DNA of 64,000 nucleotides, from contig NZ_JBEXAC010000004.1 in NCBI RefSeq assembly GCF_040567655.1, positions 1 through 64,000 on the forward strand, in the 5' to 3' direction. The DNA is from Chitinophaga sp. H8 (GTDB lineage: Bacteria > Bacteroidota > Bacteroidia > Chitinophagales > Chitinophagaceae). How positions within the stretch are numbered: position 1 is the first letter of the stretch; each line of letters begins with the position of its first letter. Under the pieces are notes generated by a model. That model had not been told where the DNA came from and did not search any database. It saw only the letters and a program-made list of their open reading frames with translations. This document shows positions 34,547 to 42,957 of the stretch, piece after piece. A program made the position numbers and the translations under genes.

Positions 34547-36766
34547 TTACTTTTTCCACCTCAACCGTAAGCTGTTGCTTACCACGCTTACGCTGCTCAA
34601 TGCCATTGCCGCACCTGCAATCATCGGGTTAAGCAGGAAGCCATTAATAGGATATAAAATACCTGCCGCAACCGGAATGCCAATTACATTATAGATAAAT
34701 GCCCAAAACAGATTTTGCTTAATAGTGGCTACGGTTTGTTTTGACAGCCGGATAGCCTGTGGTATCTTGGTAAGGTCTGATGATATAATCGTCATTTTGG
34801 CAACGTCCATTGCAATATCGGAGCCTTTGCCCATTGCGATGCTTACATCTGCTGTTGCCAAAGCCGTACTGTCATTGATGCCGTCCCCAACCATTGCAAC
34901 GGTTTTGCCTTGCTGTTGCAGTTCTTTCACAAAGTCTGCTTTATGCTGCGGCAATACTTCAGCTTTGTAATGTTTGATACCTGTCTGCCCGGCAATGGCT
35001 TTGGCAGTAGCTTCGTTATCTCCTGTCAGCATATATAGGTCAATGCCCATATCCTGCATTTCCGTGATAGCCTGTACCGATGTTTCTTTTATTTCATCTG
35101 AAATTGCAATAACGGAAAGGGCTTGTTTGCTGTTTGCAAACCAAATAACGGTTTTGGATAACTTACTCCATTCATCGGCTTGCTGTTGCAGTTTTTCGGG
35201 AATATTGATATTATTTTCTGCCAATAGTTTTTTATTCCCTACAAAATAGGTTTCACTATTGTGGTTGGCTTTTGCTCCTTTACCTGTGATACTGTCAAAA
35301 CCGGACAATGCAGTTGCAGCCACGCCGTCCAAATGTTTTACTACGGCTTCGGCTAAAGGGTGTTCTGATTGCTTTTCGATGCTTAGTAAAATGCTTTTAC
35401 ACGTATCGTCATTGTTCAGCCATTCGATGCCTGTAACCTGTGGTCTGCCCTCGGTAATGGTTCCGGTCTTATCCAGGACAATAGCGTTTACTTTCTTAGC
35501 CAATTCAAGGCTTTCCGCATCTTTTATCAGGATGCCTTTTTCAGCACCTCTACCCACTCCAACCATTATTGCCGTAGGCGTAGCCAATCCCAAAGCACAG
35601 GGACACGCAATAACCAAGACTGTAACGGCTGCCAGTAATCCTTGTACTACTCCGTTATTGCCACCTAAAACAAACCATAGGATAAATGTAAAGATGGCAA
35701 TACCGATTACAGTTGGTACAAAAATTCCTGCAATCTTATCTACCAATTTCTGCACGGGTGCTTTACTGCCCTGCGCATCCTGCACCATTTTGATGATGTG
35801 GGCGAGCATTGTTTCCTTACCCACTTTTACGGCTCTGAATTGGAAACTTCCTTTTTGGTTAATGGTTCCTGCAAATACTTTTTCGTTTTCTTTCTTCAAT
35901 ACAGGTACGGGTTCACCACTTAACATACTTTCATCCACGTAGGAACTGCCGGAAATAACCATACCGTCCACCGCAATTTTTTCACCCGGCTTCACAAGGA
36001 TAATATCGCCTGCGATTACTTCTTCAATAGGGGTTTGCTTTTCCGTTCCGTTTGCTTGCACTACGATAACTGTTTTGGGTTGTAATCCCATTAGTTTTTT
36101 AATTGCTGAAGATGTATTGCCTTTGGCTTTTTCTTCCAACAGTTTCCCTAAAAGAATGAATGCAATAATGACGGCTGCCGCTTCAAAATAAACGTGGGCG
36201 TGTAAACCTCTTTGATGCCAAAAATCTGCAAACAACATATTGAACACACTGAACACATAAGCGATACCTGTACTCAATGCTACCAACGTATCCATATTGG
36301 CGGAGCGATGCTTTGCCTGCTTCCACGCATTGATAAAGAAGCCCCTGCCTAACCACAATACAACAGGTGTAGAGAATGCCCACATAATCAGGTTTGCATA
36401 AGGCATATCCATAAAGAACATTCCTATTACTACGACAGGTAAGGACAGTATAATTGCCCAAATGGTTTTGGTCTTTAATTGTTTGAATTTCTTCTCGTGG
36501 ATAGCTTCGAGTGTTTCCTGCTGTTTGGTTTCATCTTCAATTAGTAAATCATAACCAACTCCTTGTACCGCTTTTTGCAGTTTTTCAGCATTGGTTATAT
36601 CAGACAGGTATTCAACGGTAAGATTTCCCGTTGCGAAGTTTACGGAAGCATTCACAACGCCCTCCTGATGCTGTACGATACTTTCGGCACTTCCCGCACA
36701 AGCCGCACAGGTCATTCCCAAAACAGGGAATGTCTGCATAATGGTATTTTTATCTTTTACTGCCAT
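34547..36766 (-). CDS. copA: CopA-type (P1B-1) Cu(I)/Ag(I) P-type ATPase
   Basis: A 739-residue inner-membrane copper exporter. One N-terminal HMA domain carries the loop GMTCAACAGS (C20 and C23). The membrane site is C388-P389-C390, and later membrane segments hold YN and MxxSS (MALSSVSVVSNSLRL), which complete the Cu(I) sites of the P1B-1 class. The catalytic DKTGTITEGRP and hinge MVGDGINDSTAL are intact. It is downstream of the AraC regulator gene and upstream of the CopZ-like gene, all on the minus strand. Confidence 0.95.
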   Translation of the reverse strand: MAVKDKNTIMQTFPVLGMTCAACAGSAESIVQHQEGVVNASVNFATGNLTVEYLSDITNAEKLQKAVQGVGYDLLIEDETKQQETLEAIHEKKFKQLKTKTIWAIILSLPVVVIGMFFMDMPYANLIMWAFSTPVVLWLGRGFFINAWKQAKHRSANMDTLVALSTGIAYVFSVFNMLFADFWHQRGLHAHVYFEAAAVIIAFILLGKLLEEKAKGNTSSAIKKLMGLQPKTVIVVQANGTEKQTPIEEVIAGDIILVKPGEKIAVDGMVISGSSYVDESMLSGEPVPVLKKENEKVFAGTINQKGSFQFRAVKVGKETMLAHIIKMVQDAQGSKAPVQKLVDKIAGIFVPTVIGIAIFTFILWFVLGGNNGVVQGLLAAVTVLVIACPCALGLATPTAIMVGVGRGAEKGILIKDAESLELAKKVNAIVLDKTGTITEGRPQVTGIEWLNNDDTCKSILLSIEKQSEHPLAEAVVKHLDGVAATALSGFDSITGKGAKANHNSETYFVGNKKLLAENNINIPEKLQQQADEWSKLSKTVIWFANSKQALSVIAISDEIKETSVQAITEMQDMGIDLYMLTGDNEATAKAIAGQTGIKHYKAEVLPQHKADFVKELQQQGKTVAMVGDGINDSTALATADVSIAMGKGSDIAMDVAKMTIISSDLTKIPQAIRLSKQTVATIKQNLFWAFIYNVIGIPVAAGILYPINGFLLNPMIAGAAMALSSVSVVSNSLRLRWKK

Positions 36767-36854
36767 ATCTCGATTGTTTTTTTAACAATGCAAATTTGGC
36801 AATAATATGAATGGCGGCTATTGTGGAATTTTGGAAATGGCTTGTAAAATTTAC

Positions 36855-37418
36855 TTATACTTCGTCCAAAGGCTTTCTTCTGTCTTCACGTATCTGCTTA
36901 AAATGGCTCGGTGTCAGCCCAGTTACTTTTTTGAATTGGTTGCTTAAATAAGCTACACTCGAATAGTTTAGGCGATAAGCGATTTCACTCAAAGACAATT
37001 CATCATAAACTAATAGTTCTTTTACCTTTTCTATCTTTTGAGCAATAAAATATTTTTCAATGGTCGTACCCTCTACTTCCGAAAAAAGATTTGATAAATA
37101 GTTATAGTCATGATGAAGTTTATCACTTAATACATCCGACAGGGTGGTCTTGTTGTCATTTTCCTGATAATGTACCACCTCAATGATTACATTCTTTATT
37201 TTTTCAATAATACGGCTTTTCTTATCATCAATAATTTCAAACCCTAAAGGAATTAGAACTTTAGCCAAAATTGCTTTTTCTTCGGGTGTAGGTTCTTTGC
37301 CAAGCATAACCTCTCCAAGTTTGATGTCTTTTACATCCAAACCTATTTTGTCCAATTCATTTTGCACCACCAAAATACAGCGGTTGCAAACCATGTTTTT
37401 AATATAAAGTGTACTCAT
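36855..37418 (-). CDS. AraC-family regulator with a CxxC (HMA-like) N-terminus
   Basis: A 187-residue transcription factor. The C-terminal half is an AraC helix-turn-helix pair (ELSLSEIAYRLNYSSVAYLS, then QFKKVTGLTPSHFKQI). The N-terminus (STLYIKNMVCNRCILVVQNE) resembles a single HMA fold with C-x-x-C, which could bind Cu(I) and act as sensor. The frame is open 22 codons further upstream, but a TAAATTTG promoter box at 37460-37467 lies within that extension, so the ATG at 37418 is the real start. As first gene of the copper island it most likely controls copA and the genes behind it. Confidence 0.85.
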   Translation of the reverse strand: MSTLYIKNMVCNRCILVVQNELDKIGLDVKDIKLGEVMLGKEPTPEEKAILAKVLIPLGFEIIDDKKSRIIEKIKNVIIEVVHYQENDNKTTLSDVLSDKLHHDYNYLSNLFSEVEGTTIEKYFIAQKIEKVKELLVYDELSLSEIAYRLNYSSVAYLSNQFKKVTGLTPSHFKQIREDRRKPLDEV

Positions 37419-37459
37419 AAGAATGTCCGTTAATATCTTTTTACTATCTGCCGAATACA

Positions 37460-37467
37460 CAAATTTA
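37460..37467 (-). promoter_or_regulatory. -7 promoter box (TAAATTTG) of the AraC-CopA operon
   Basis: Reads TAAATTTG on the minus strand, an exact TAnnTTTG match. A TTTG 25 bases upstream (37493-37496) may be the -33 element. Its position rules out the longer start of the AraC gene. Confidence 0.55.
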
Positions 37468-37499
37468 AAATCTTTTTTCCCCATCTAATATTCAAAGCA

Positions 37500-37952
37500 G
37501 CGTTTGACCGATTTCAACGCTTTTACAGGTTGCTTCTACCGTATCTAATTTTGCATGGGCATGTCCCTTCGGGCCGGTTCATTCCAGGGTACGTTTCACT
37601 TCCGTCACTCTTTCATCGTGACCACCTCGTTCCTCGCCGCCTTACATCCCCCTCATGCTTCATGGTTAACGCTGTTATCAAGGCTAAATTGGCTAAGACT
37701 GCCATCCAGCCTGGCTATGGCATTTTCCAACGAAACGGGTAAAAAGGCAGCTAAGGTAGTTACGCCTTCGTTACTACGAGCGCATAATACTGCGCTACGC
37801 TTGCACCCTTCGGGACTTATAGCTCTTCGTGCCTCCGTCTCCACTCTGTCGCTGCTTTCTTTTTTCCCGTTTTTTCTTTTGGAAAAATGCTTTTAGGGCA
37901 GGCGGGTGAAAAAAAAGTAAACAAAATGGTTTCACAATTAAAATTAAAAATC
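37500..37952. other. GC-rich intergenic region without a supported gene
   Basis: About 450 bases between the divergent AraC and ssb genes, clearly richer in G and C than both neighbours. Overlapping reading frames on both strands (for example 37555-37896 plus, 37653-37844 minus) lack start signals and domains. A small hairpin AGCGCA/TGCGCT lies at 37780-37797. It may hold the ssb promoter, a non-coding RNA or remnant DNA; I cannot tell which. Confidence 0.4.
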
Positions 37953-38342
37953 ATGAACATCATTGGCAGATTAACGAGGGACGCACAAATCAGCACCTTA
38001 CCGAGCGACAAACAGGTAGTGAACTTCTCCGTAGCGGTAAACGACAGCTTCCGTAACAAACAGGGCGAACGGGTGGAACACACCGAGTATTTCAACTGTG
38101 CCTATTGGCTTTCAACGAACGTAGCTAAGGTTCTTACTAAAGGAACATTGGTAGAACTCTCAGGCAGAGTAAGTGCAAGGGCATGGATCGGAGGCGATGG
38201 CGAAGCACATGCAGCACTCAATTTTCACACTTCCCAAATCAAATTGTACGGAGGTGGTAAGCGACCTGAAACCGTAGCAGGTGGTATCAGTAACAATTCC
38301 GCAGTACCTGCTGACAATGGCAAAGACGATTTGCCTTTCTAA
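37953..38342 (+). CDS. ssb: single-stranded DNA-binding protein
   Basis: A 129-residue SSB with one OB fold (MNIIGRLTRDAQISTLPSDK, VNFSVAVNDSFRNKQGERVEHTEYF, then VAKVLTKGTLVELSGRVSAR) and the acidic tail ending DDLPF that recruits partner proteins. It would coat the transferred single strand. The frame is open 22 codons upstream, but the internal ATG gives the standard SSB start. First gene of the plus-strand cluster that carries the PRTRC cassette. Confidence 0.93.
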   Translation: MNIIGRLTRDAQISTLPSDKQVVNFSVAVNDSFRNKQGERVEHTEYFNCAYWLSTNVAKVLTKGTLVELSGRVSARAWIGGDGEAHAALNFHTSQIKLYGGGKRPETVAGGISNNSAVPADNGKDDLPF

Positions 38343-38381
38343 CAAACAACTTTCATTTATCAACTTTTAAAAATTACAATC

Positions 38382-39455
38382 ATGGCACATAATCTTAATT
38401 ATAACGAAGGAACAGGCAAATACAGCTTCTTTAGTGTACAGCAAAAGGCATGGCACAACTTAGGACAGGTAGTAGAACAATATCCCACAAGTGCCGAGGC
38501 TATTAAATATGCAGGACTTGATTTCGAGGTAGTCAAATCACCCTTATATACTCGTGGTACAGGTATCAGCATAGGCGATGATGGTGAAATTAAAGAAGGT
38601 GGCAACATCTTACTGCCTGACAATTTTGCAACCATGCGTACCGATACCAATACAGTTTTTGGCGTAGTAGGTAAGGATTATCAGATAGTACAGAACGCAG
38701 ATGCCTTTGCATTTTTCGATGCTATTGTAGGTGGTGGGGACGGTATCCTGTACGAAACAGCAGGAGCATTAGGAAACGGAGAAAGGATATTTATAACCGC
38801 TAAACTTCCTGACTATATCCGTGTGGGCAACGGTGATGATATTACAGAGAAATACATCTTTCTGACAACTTCCCACGATGGTACGGGAAGCATTACCGCA
38901 GCCTTTACACCTGTACGCATTGTATGCCAAAACACCCTTAACGCAGCATTGGGTAATATGTCCAACGTGGTACGCATCCGCCATACATCCGGTGCAAAAC
39001 AGCGTTTGGAAAATGCTCATAAGGTAATGGGACTGGCTAATCAGCTTAGTACCCAACTGGAGGGAATATTTAACCAATGGACACAGGTGCGTATCTGTGA
39101 TGCAGAAGTAAAGAAACTTATTCAACTGGCACTCTGCCCCAATAAGGAAACATTGGATGCACTTAAAAAGGGTGCAGAAGATGAACTGTCAACCGTATTC
39201 AAAAACACCGTTGAAGATGCTTTTGCCTACGCAATGATGTCAGATACACAACAGTTGAATACTACCAAAGGAACTGTGTTCGGAGCATACAATGCGGTAA
39301 CAGGCTATTATCAGAATGTACGCAATTACAAGGATGATGAAAGCAAACTGCAATCCATTGTAATGGGTGGTACAGCACAGGCTAAAGCACAAAGGGCATT
39401 TGAACTATGTAATCAGTTTGCAAAGGATGGTGCAGACGTGCTTATGCTGAATTAA
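38382..39455 (+). CDS. DUF932 phage/plasmid-like protein
   Basis: A 357-residue soluble protein of the DUF932 family, common on plasmids, phages and conjugative elements. Recognisable parts are the start (HNLNYNEGTGKYSFFSVQQK, AWHNLGQVV) and the central FVVGKDYQIVQNADAFAFFD-like region, then RIVCQNTLNAAL and IRHTSGAKQRLENA. The molecular role is unknown. It lies 39 bases behind ssb on the same strand and is a usual neighbour of PRTRC genes in Bacteroidota elements. Confidence 0.88.
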   Translation: MAHNLNYNEGTGKYSFFSVQQKAWHNLGQVVEQYPTSAEAIKYAGLDFEVVKSPLYTRGTGISIGDDGEIKEGGNILLPDNFATMRTDTNTVFGVVGKDYQIVQNADAFAFFDAIVGGGDGILYETAGALGNGERIFITAKLPDYIRVGNGDDITEKYIFLTTSHDGTGSITAAFTPVRIVCQNTLNAALGNMSNVVRIRHTSGAKQRLENAHKVMGLANQLSTQLEGIFNQWTQVRICDAEVKKLIQLALCPNKETLDALKKGAEDELSTVFKNTVEDAFAYAMMSDTQQLNTTKGTVFGAYNAVTGYYQNVRNYKDDESKLQSIVMGGTAQAKAQRAFELCNQFAKDGADVLMLN

Positions 39456-39516
39456 CAACCAAAGGACAGGCGGCAATGTCTGCCTGTCCTTATTACTCAC
39501 TTTAAACTCAGGTATT

Positions 39517-39894
39517 ATGAAACCTTTAGAGAATTTGATAAATGTAGAGAAAGCGAGGTTACTGCATGAACTGTTTCCGCAGGAAATTCCCGCCTTATTG
39601 GAATATGTTAACGGTATGTGCCTTACCATACAGGAGGATGAACAGTTAACACGAAACCAATGGGAAAACGGCTTGCTAACCGTAGAAGCATGGCTATCCT
39701 TTGTCGAAGAAGTCAGGAATAAGATAGAGAGGTACGGAAAGCGAATGCACAAGCAGAGCAGATTATTTGCCGACCAGTTGTTTGATGGTTATGTCGCTAT
39801 ATACATGGTGCATTGCATGACCTTGTACACCACTATACGGAAGCATCCTAATCATAAGTTTTCGTTAGCCATTGACTTACTTTTTAACCCATAA
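39517..39894 (+). CDS. hypothetical element-borne protein
   Basis: A 125-residue soluble, helical protein with many aromatic and acidic residues (KARLLHELFPQEIPALLEYV, NQWENGLLTVEAWLSFVEEV). No family is recognised. It lies between the DUF932 gene and a small membrane-protein gene, all on one strand with short gaps, so it belongs to the same transcript. Confidence 0.65.
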   Translation: MKPLENLINVEKARLLHELFPQEIPALLEYVNGMCLTIQEDEQLTRNQWENGLLTVEAWLSFVEEVRNKIERYGKRMHKQSRLFADQLFDGYVAIYMVHCMTLYTTIRKHPNHKFSLAIDLLFNP

Positions 39895-39904
39895 ATACAA
39901 GGTT

Positions 39905-40138
39905 ATGGAAGCATTAATGAAATTATTGCAGGCTATGCCTTTCCCAACCATGTTCTTTGTTGGTTTGGCAATAAAGCTATTTGTCGGTATGCGACAATTC
40001 AACCGCAGGGGCTTAGGTGGCTTACAGCATTTCGATAACTACTTCGTGGGATTGATTACACTTTTCATTGAATGGATATTGAAGTGGACAGCTTTTGCCT
40101 TGATGCTGTGGGGACTGTGGGGATGGCTCTTTAAATGA
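39905..40138 (+). CDS. small membrane protein of unknown function
   Basis: A 77-residue protein with two hydrophobic helices (residues about 8-24 and 46-74), separated by a basic loop (GMRQFNRRGLGGLQHFDN). The frame is open 11 codons upstream, overlapping the previous gene, but the ATG at 39905 follows a gap of 10 bases and gives a normal start. It sits directly before the PRTRC cassette; no family known. Confidence 0.6.
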   Translation: MEALMKLLQAMPFPTMFFVGLAIKLFVGMRQFNRRGLGGLQHFDNYFVGLITLFIEWILKWTAFALMLWGLWGWLFK

Positions 40139-40185
40139 AACGGTACAGGACTGTACAGAAATTATTTAATCAAAAATATTGAACA

Positions 40186-40809
40186 ATGGAAACAACAAAT
40201 TTTTTCAGCAATGTGGCCGCATTGAACATAACAGGCGACTTGCAACTGACGATACGCAAGGGAGCGGAAAATAATTGGATAGTATCGGTCATGCTCAATA
40301 ATGAACAATGTGGTGATGATGCAAGAAAACTGATACCGCCACTTAATCTGCGAGGTACTACCGATGAACTGGATAACGGTTTCTTTGAACGAATTGCAAC
40401 GCCTATGCAGATTGCTTCAGGTTTAATGGTGGATATGGAAGGTTTTATGAAACAAGTGGAAGAAGCAAAGAAACAATCTGCTATGGAAAAAGAAAAGGCA
40501 GACAGGGAACGAAAGGAAAAAGAAGCGAAGGAAAAAAAGTACAAAGAGGCAATGCAAAAGGTTGATGAATTGGAGAAGGAGGGGAAATATAGGGACGCTT
40601 GGATGAAAGTGCCTGACCCGACTGAATATCCTGAACAGGCTGAAGCTATCCGCAAAAGAAAATCTGCATTATCGGCAAAGTTTGCACCTGATTTATTCGG
40701 TGGTACTTCAACGGCAGTTGCGAATGAAGAACCACAAAGGGAAGATATAGATGCGGAGCAGGAAACAGACCCTGAAGAAGTGCCTGAATTATCCGAAGAC
40801 GACAATTAA
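40186..40809 (+). CDS. PRTRC system protein E
   Basis: A 207-residue soluble protein matching what I know of PRTRC protein E: a conserved N-terminal domain (ALNITGDLQLTIRKGAENNW, IPPLNLRGTTDELDNGFFER), a charged coiled coil (residues about 85-130, EKEKADRERKEKEAKEKK) and an acidic tail. Its role is unknown; the coiled coil suggests a scaffold or adaptor. It opens a five-gene cassette (E, C, F, B, ThiF) with gaps of 30 bases or less, which argues for one functional unit. Confidence 0.85.
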   Translation: METTNFFSNVAALNITGDLQLTIRKGAENNWIVSVMLNNEQCGDDARKLIPPLNLRGTTDELDNGFFERIATPMQIASGLMVDMEGFMKQVEEAKKQSAMEKEKADRERKEKEAKEKKYKEAMQKVDELEKEGKYRDAWMKVPDPTEYPEQAEAIRKRKSALSAKFAPDLFGGTSTAVANEEPQREDIDAEQETDPEEVPELSEDDN

Positions 40810-40839
40810 CTCAATTATTAATCTGTAAAACGAAAGGTC

Positions 40840-41058
40840 ATGTTAATAGCAAAGCAATTAGACAGGGTTTTCCTGCTCACAGAAAACGGAACGGATTTAA
40901 GACTAACAGACCCCGAACCGTCATGGAGTGTTGAAGCGGTAATGAACTTCTATGCCAATACTTATCCTATACTCACTACCGCCAAAGTATTAGCGCCACG
41001 CATAGAGGAAGATACCGTACAGTATCGTTTTGAAAGTGTAATGGGAACCAAAGGTTAA
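40840..41058 (+). CDS. PRTRC system protein C (ubiquitin-like)
   Basis: A 72-residue protein of the PRTRC C family, which profile studies have placed in the prokaryotic ubiquitin-like group (Prok_Ub). The beta-grasp pattern is visible (LDRVFLLTENGTDLRLTDPE, then VEAVMNFYANTYPILTTAKV and VQYRFESV). It ends in V-M-G-T-K-G, so the last residue is a glycine, as needed for activation by an E1 enzyme. No extension follows this glycine, so no processing protease is required. The E2-like and E1-like genes lie in the same cassette. Confidence 0.85.
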   Translation: MLIAKQLDRVFLLTENGTDLRLTDPEPSWSVEAVMNFYANTYPILTTAKVLAPRIEEDTVQYRFESVMGTKG

Positions 41059-41075
41059 TCTTAAAACGTAAAGCA

Positions 41076-42230
41076 ATGGAATATGCAGCACAATATTATA
41101 TCGGGCATCATTCAAATGCCACAAAAGCAAAGACAAAGGAAACTGTACAGACAATTAAGCGAGTTCATAGCATTGATACAACGCACAAAAGATGCACACG
41201 AAATAGGCAAAGACAAACAGAAGTCCGTGCCGGTGCAAATGTTGCCAATGCTTTTCTGAAAACAACTTTCCTGCCTAAACTGGAGATAATAAAGTCTGTA
41301 CAATCACCTATGGAAGTGGAGAAAATAGAAACAGACTTTTATCACTCCCTTTTTGAAGTAGCCAGGCATTATAATGGTTTCGAGCCTTTGGATACGAGAA
41401 CTTTCGGCTACCCCTACAATTTAGCCTTATCTGTTTGGGAAGTGGAAAACCATTTGAAGCGAAACGTCAGGAACTGGAACAGCTTGCGACTGGTACAGGA
41501 TGATAAGGGAAAAACTTTCTTTATTAGTGAGGAACAATACTGTACAGGAGCGACCTTATACTATATCCCTGTCGTACCATTGTATAAGATGCTTAGGAAT
41601 AAGCAAGAAAGAAATGCAGCCCTGTTACTGCTCTCTGTTTTCGCATACCTCTACCATATAGCGGATATACCTTATTACAGGCAGGAAGATGCTTACATCT
41701 ATTGGCAGTATGAAATGATTACCGATTGGATAGAGCAGGATGATGAAACCGACTTAGATAGCCGTAAGGAAGAATTAAAAGTAGCGAAATGGTGCGGTGA
41801 TAAGATAGAACAGAAAATATTTAACCGCAAAAGCCTTAATGTCTTTGCGGATCGGATAAAGGCATTTAAACCGAAGAACGACTTTGAACATGAGTGCCTG
41901 AATGTAGCGAAAGGATTTTTCACCCTATATACTGACTATCCTGCAACATCTGTTTTCCAAAATGCCAAGTGCGTTGAGGATGAGGCAGAACAAGAGGATG
42001 AGGTAATTGCTATGAACAAGTATATCTCCTTTATAGCAGATGCTAATGGATGGCTTTACGAAACACTTGCTGAAAGTGTCAATAATGAGTTTAATGAATA
42101 TGGAACAACCGAAGAGCCAACGGTAGTGAAGATATTTAGCGGAGAAAATATTACTGATTGCAATCTTGATTTTGAGAACAGGTTATTTCCCCTGATAGAT
42201 GATTTGTGCTACCTGTTGAATAATCATTAA
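41076..42230 (+). CDS. PRTRC system protein F (N-terminus probably frameshifted)
   Basis: A 384-codon frame of the PRTRC F family. From about residue 65 on it looks authentic (YNGFEPLDTRTFGYPYNLAL, NHLKRNVRNWNSLRLVQDDK, then the C-terminal NLDFENRLFPLIDDLCYLLN). The first 60 residues are strongly basic and unlike a family N-terminus. A second frame beginning at ATG 41083 encodes a plausible one (KLYRQLSEFIALIQRTKD) and stops at 41257-41259; adding one T in the run at 41252-41255 would join the two. So a one-base deletion, sequencing error or programmed shift is likely. Function unknown. Confidence 0.75.
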   Translation: MEYAAQYYIGHHSNATKAKTKETVQTIKRVHSIDTTHKRCTRNRQRQTEVRAGANVANAFLKTTFLPKLEIIKSVQSPMEVEKIETDFYHSLFEVARHYNGFEPLDTRTFGYPYNLALSVWEVENHLKRNVRNWNSLRLVQDDKGKTFFISEEQYCTGATLYYIPVVPLYKMLRNKQERNAALLLLSVFAYLYHIADIPYYRQEDAYIYWQYEMITDWIEQDDETDLDSRKEELKVAKWCGDKIEQKIFNRKSLNVFADRIKAFKPKNDFEHECLNVAKGFFTLYTDYPATSVFQNAKCVEDEAEQEDEVIAMNKYISFIADANGWLYETLAESVNNEFNEYGTTEEPTVVKIFSGENITDCNLDFENRLFPLIDDLCYLLNNH

Positions 42231-42240
42231 ATGAATTACT

Positions 42241-42957
42241 ATGAAAGATGTAATGGAAAATATCGGCACACTTTATCATCCCAAAACGGCTTTGGTTTTT
42301 TACGAAGCTAAAGGAACGACTGCGGAGGTTTATGTAGAGTATTTTGATATGGATAGGAATGGTAATCCAATTAATGCACATCCTTTGACTGTTAAGGAAG
42401 CACAGTATTTATCAAAAGCATTGGACACCACAAAGGAAAGGAATAAGGCATTCTTAAAGCCTAAAAGCATTATAGCAGGAAATATCCTTTATACAGACCC
42501 ATCTGAAAATGGCTTTGCAATGTGGTTTACAAAGGCAACAAGCAAAAATCTTTTCTTTATTGATGGCTTGGATATTCCCAATGGTATAGCAGGTGTACCC
42601 GCCCTGCTTTGGATAGCCAGTAAGCAGAAGTTACATATCTACGCTCTGAAAAGTGACAGGAAGCCGACTGAAGAAACACCGCTTTATCATGCTCCCTTTT
42701 TTAATGTGTATGCGGACGGAAATGTATGTATGGGTTCGGTAGATGTAAATATCAGAAAGTCTTCTTCATTAGAAGAATTTACAGCCGCATGGGAAACCTA
42801 TTTCTTTAACAGCTATTTCAGCCACCTGATGCAAAACCATAATCCCGTACAAGGTAACTGTGTTAGCCTATGGAAGAAGCTGCGTAAAACAGGTGAGCCA
42901 TTCCCAAAAGATGTATTGAAGAAAACTGACAGGACGGTCAAAAATATACTAATATGA
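42241..42957 (+). CDS. PRTRC system protein B (E2-like)
   Basis: A 238-residue protein of the PRTRC B family, which profile studies place among prokaryotic E2-like conjugating enzymes (Prok-E2_D). The decisive stretch is residues 147-164, PLYHAPFFNVYADGNVCM, which resembles the E2 signature HPN-x-x-x-DG-x-IC: N155, D159-G160 and candidate catalytic C163. A conserved WETYFFNSYFSHL region follows. It would take a ubiquitin-like protein from the E1 as thioester. It overlaps the ThiF gene by four bases. Confidence 0.85.
   Translation: MKDVMENIGTLYHPKTALVFYEAKGTTAEVYVEYFDMDRNGNPINAHPLTVKEAQYLSKALDTTKERNKAFLKPKSIIAGNILYTDPSENGFAMWFTKATSKNLFFIDGLDIPNGIAGVPALLWIASKQKLHIYALKSDRKPTEETPLYHAPFFNVYADGNVCMGSVDVNIRKSSSLEEFTAAWETYFFNSYFSHLMQNHNPVQGNCVSLWKKLRKTGEPFPKDVLKKTDRTVKNILI

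Noticed and set aside
37419..37484. longer start of the AraC gene
   Set aside because: The extra codons contain the TAAATTTG promoter box at 37460-37467, so they lie upstream of transcription.
37530..37896. overlapping plus- and minus-strand frames in the GC-rich block
   Set aside because: No start signals, no domains and mutual overlap; compositional openness explains them.
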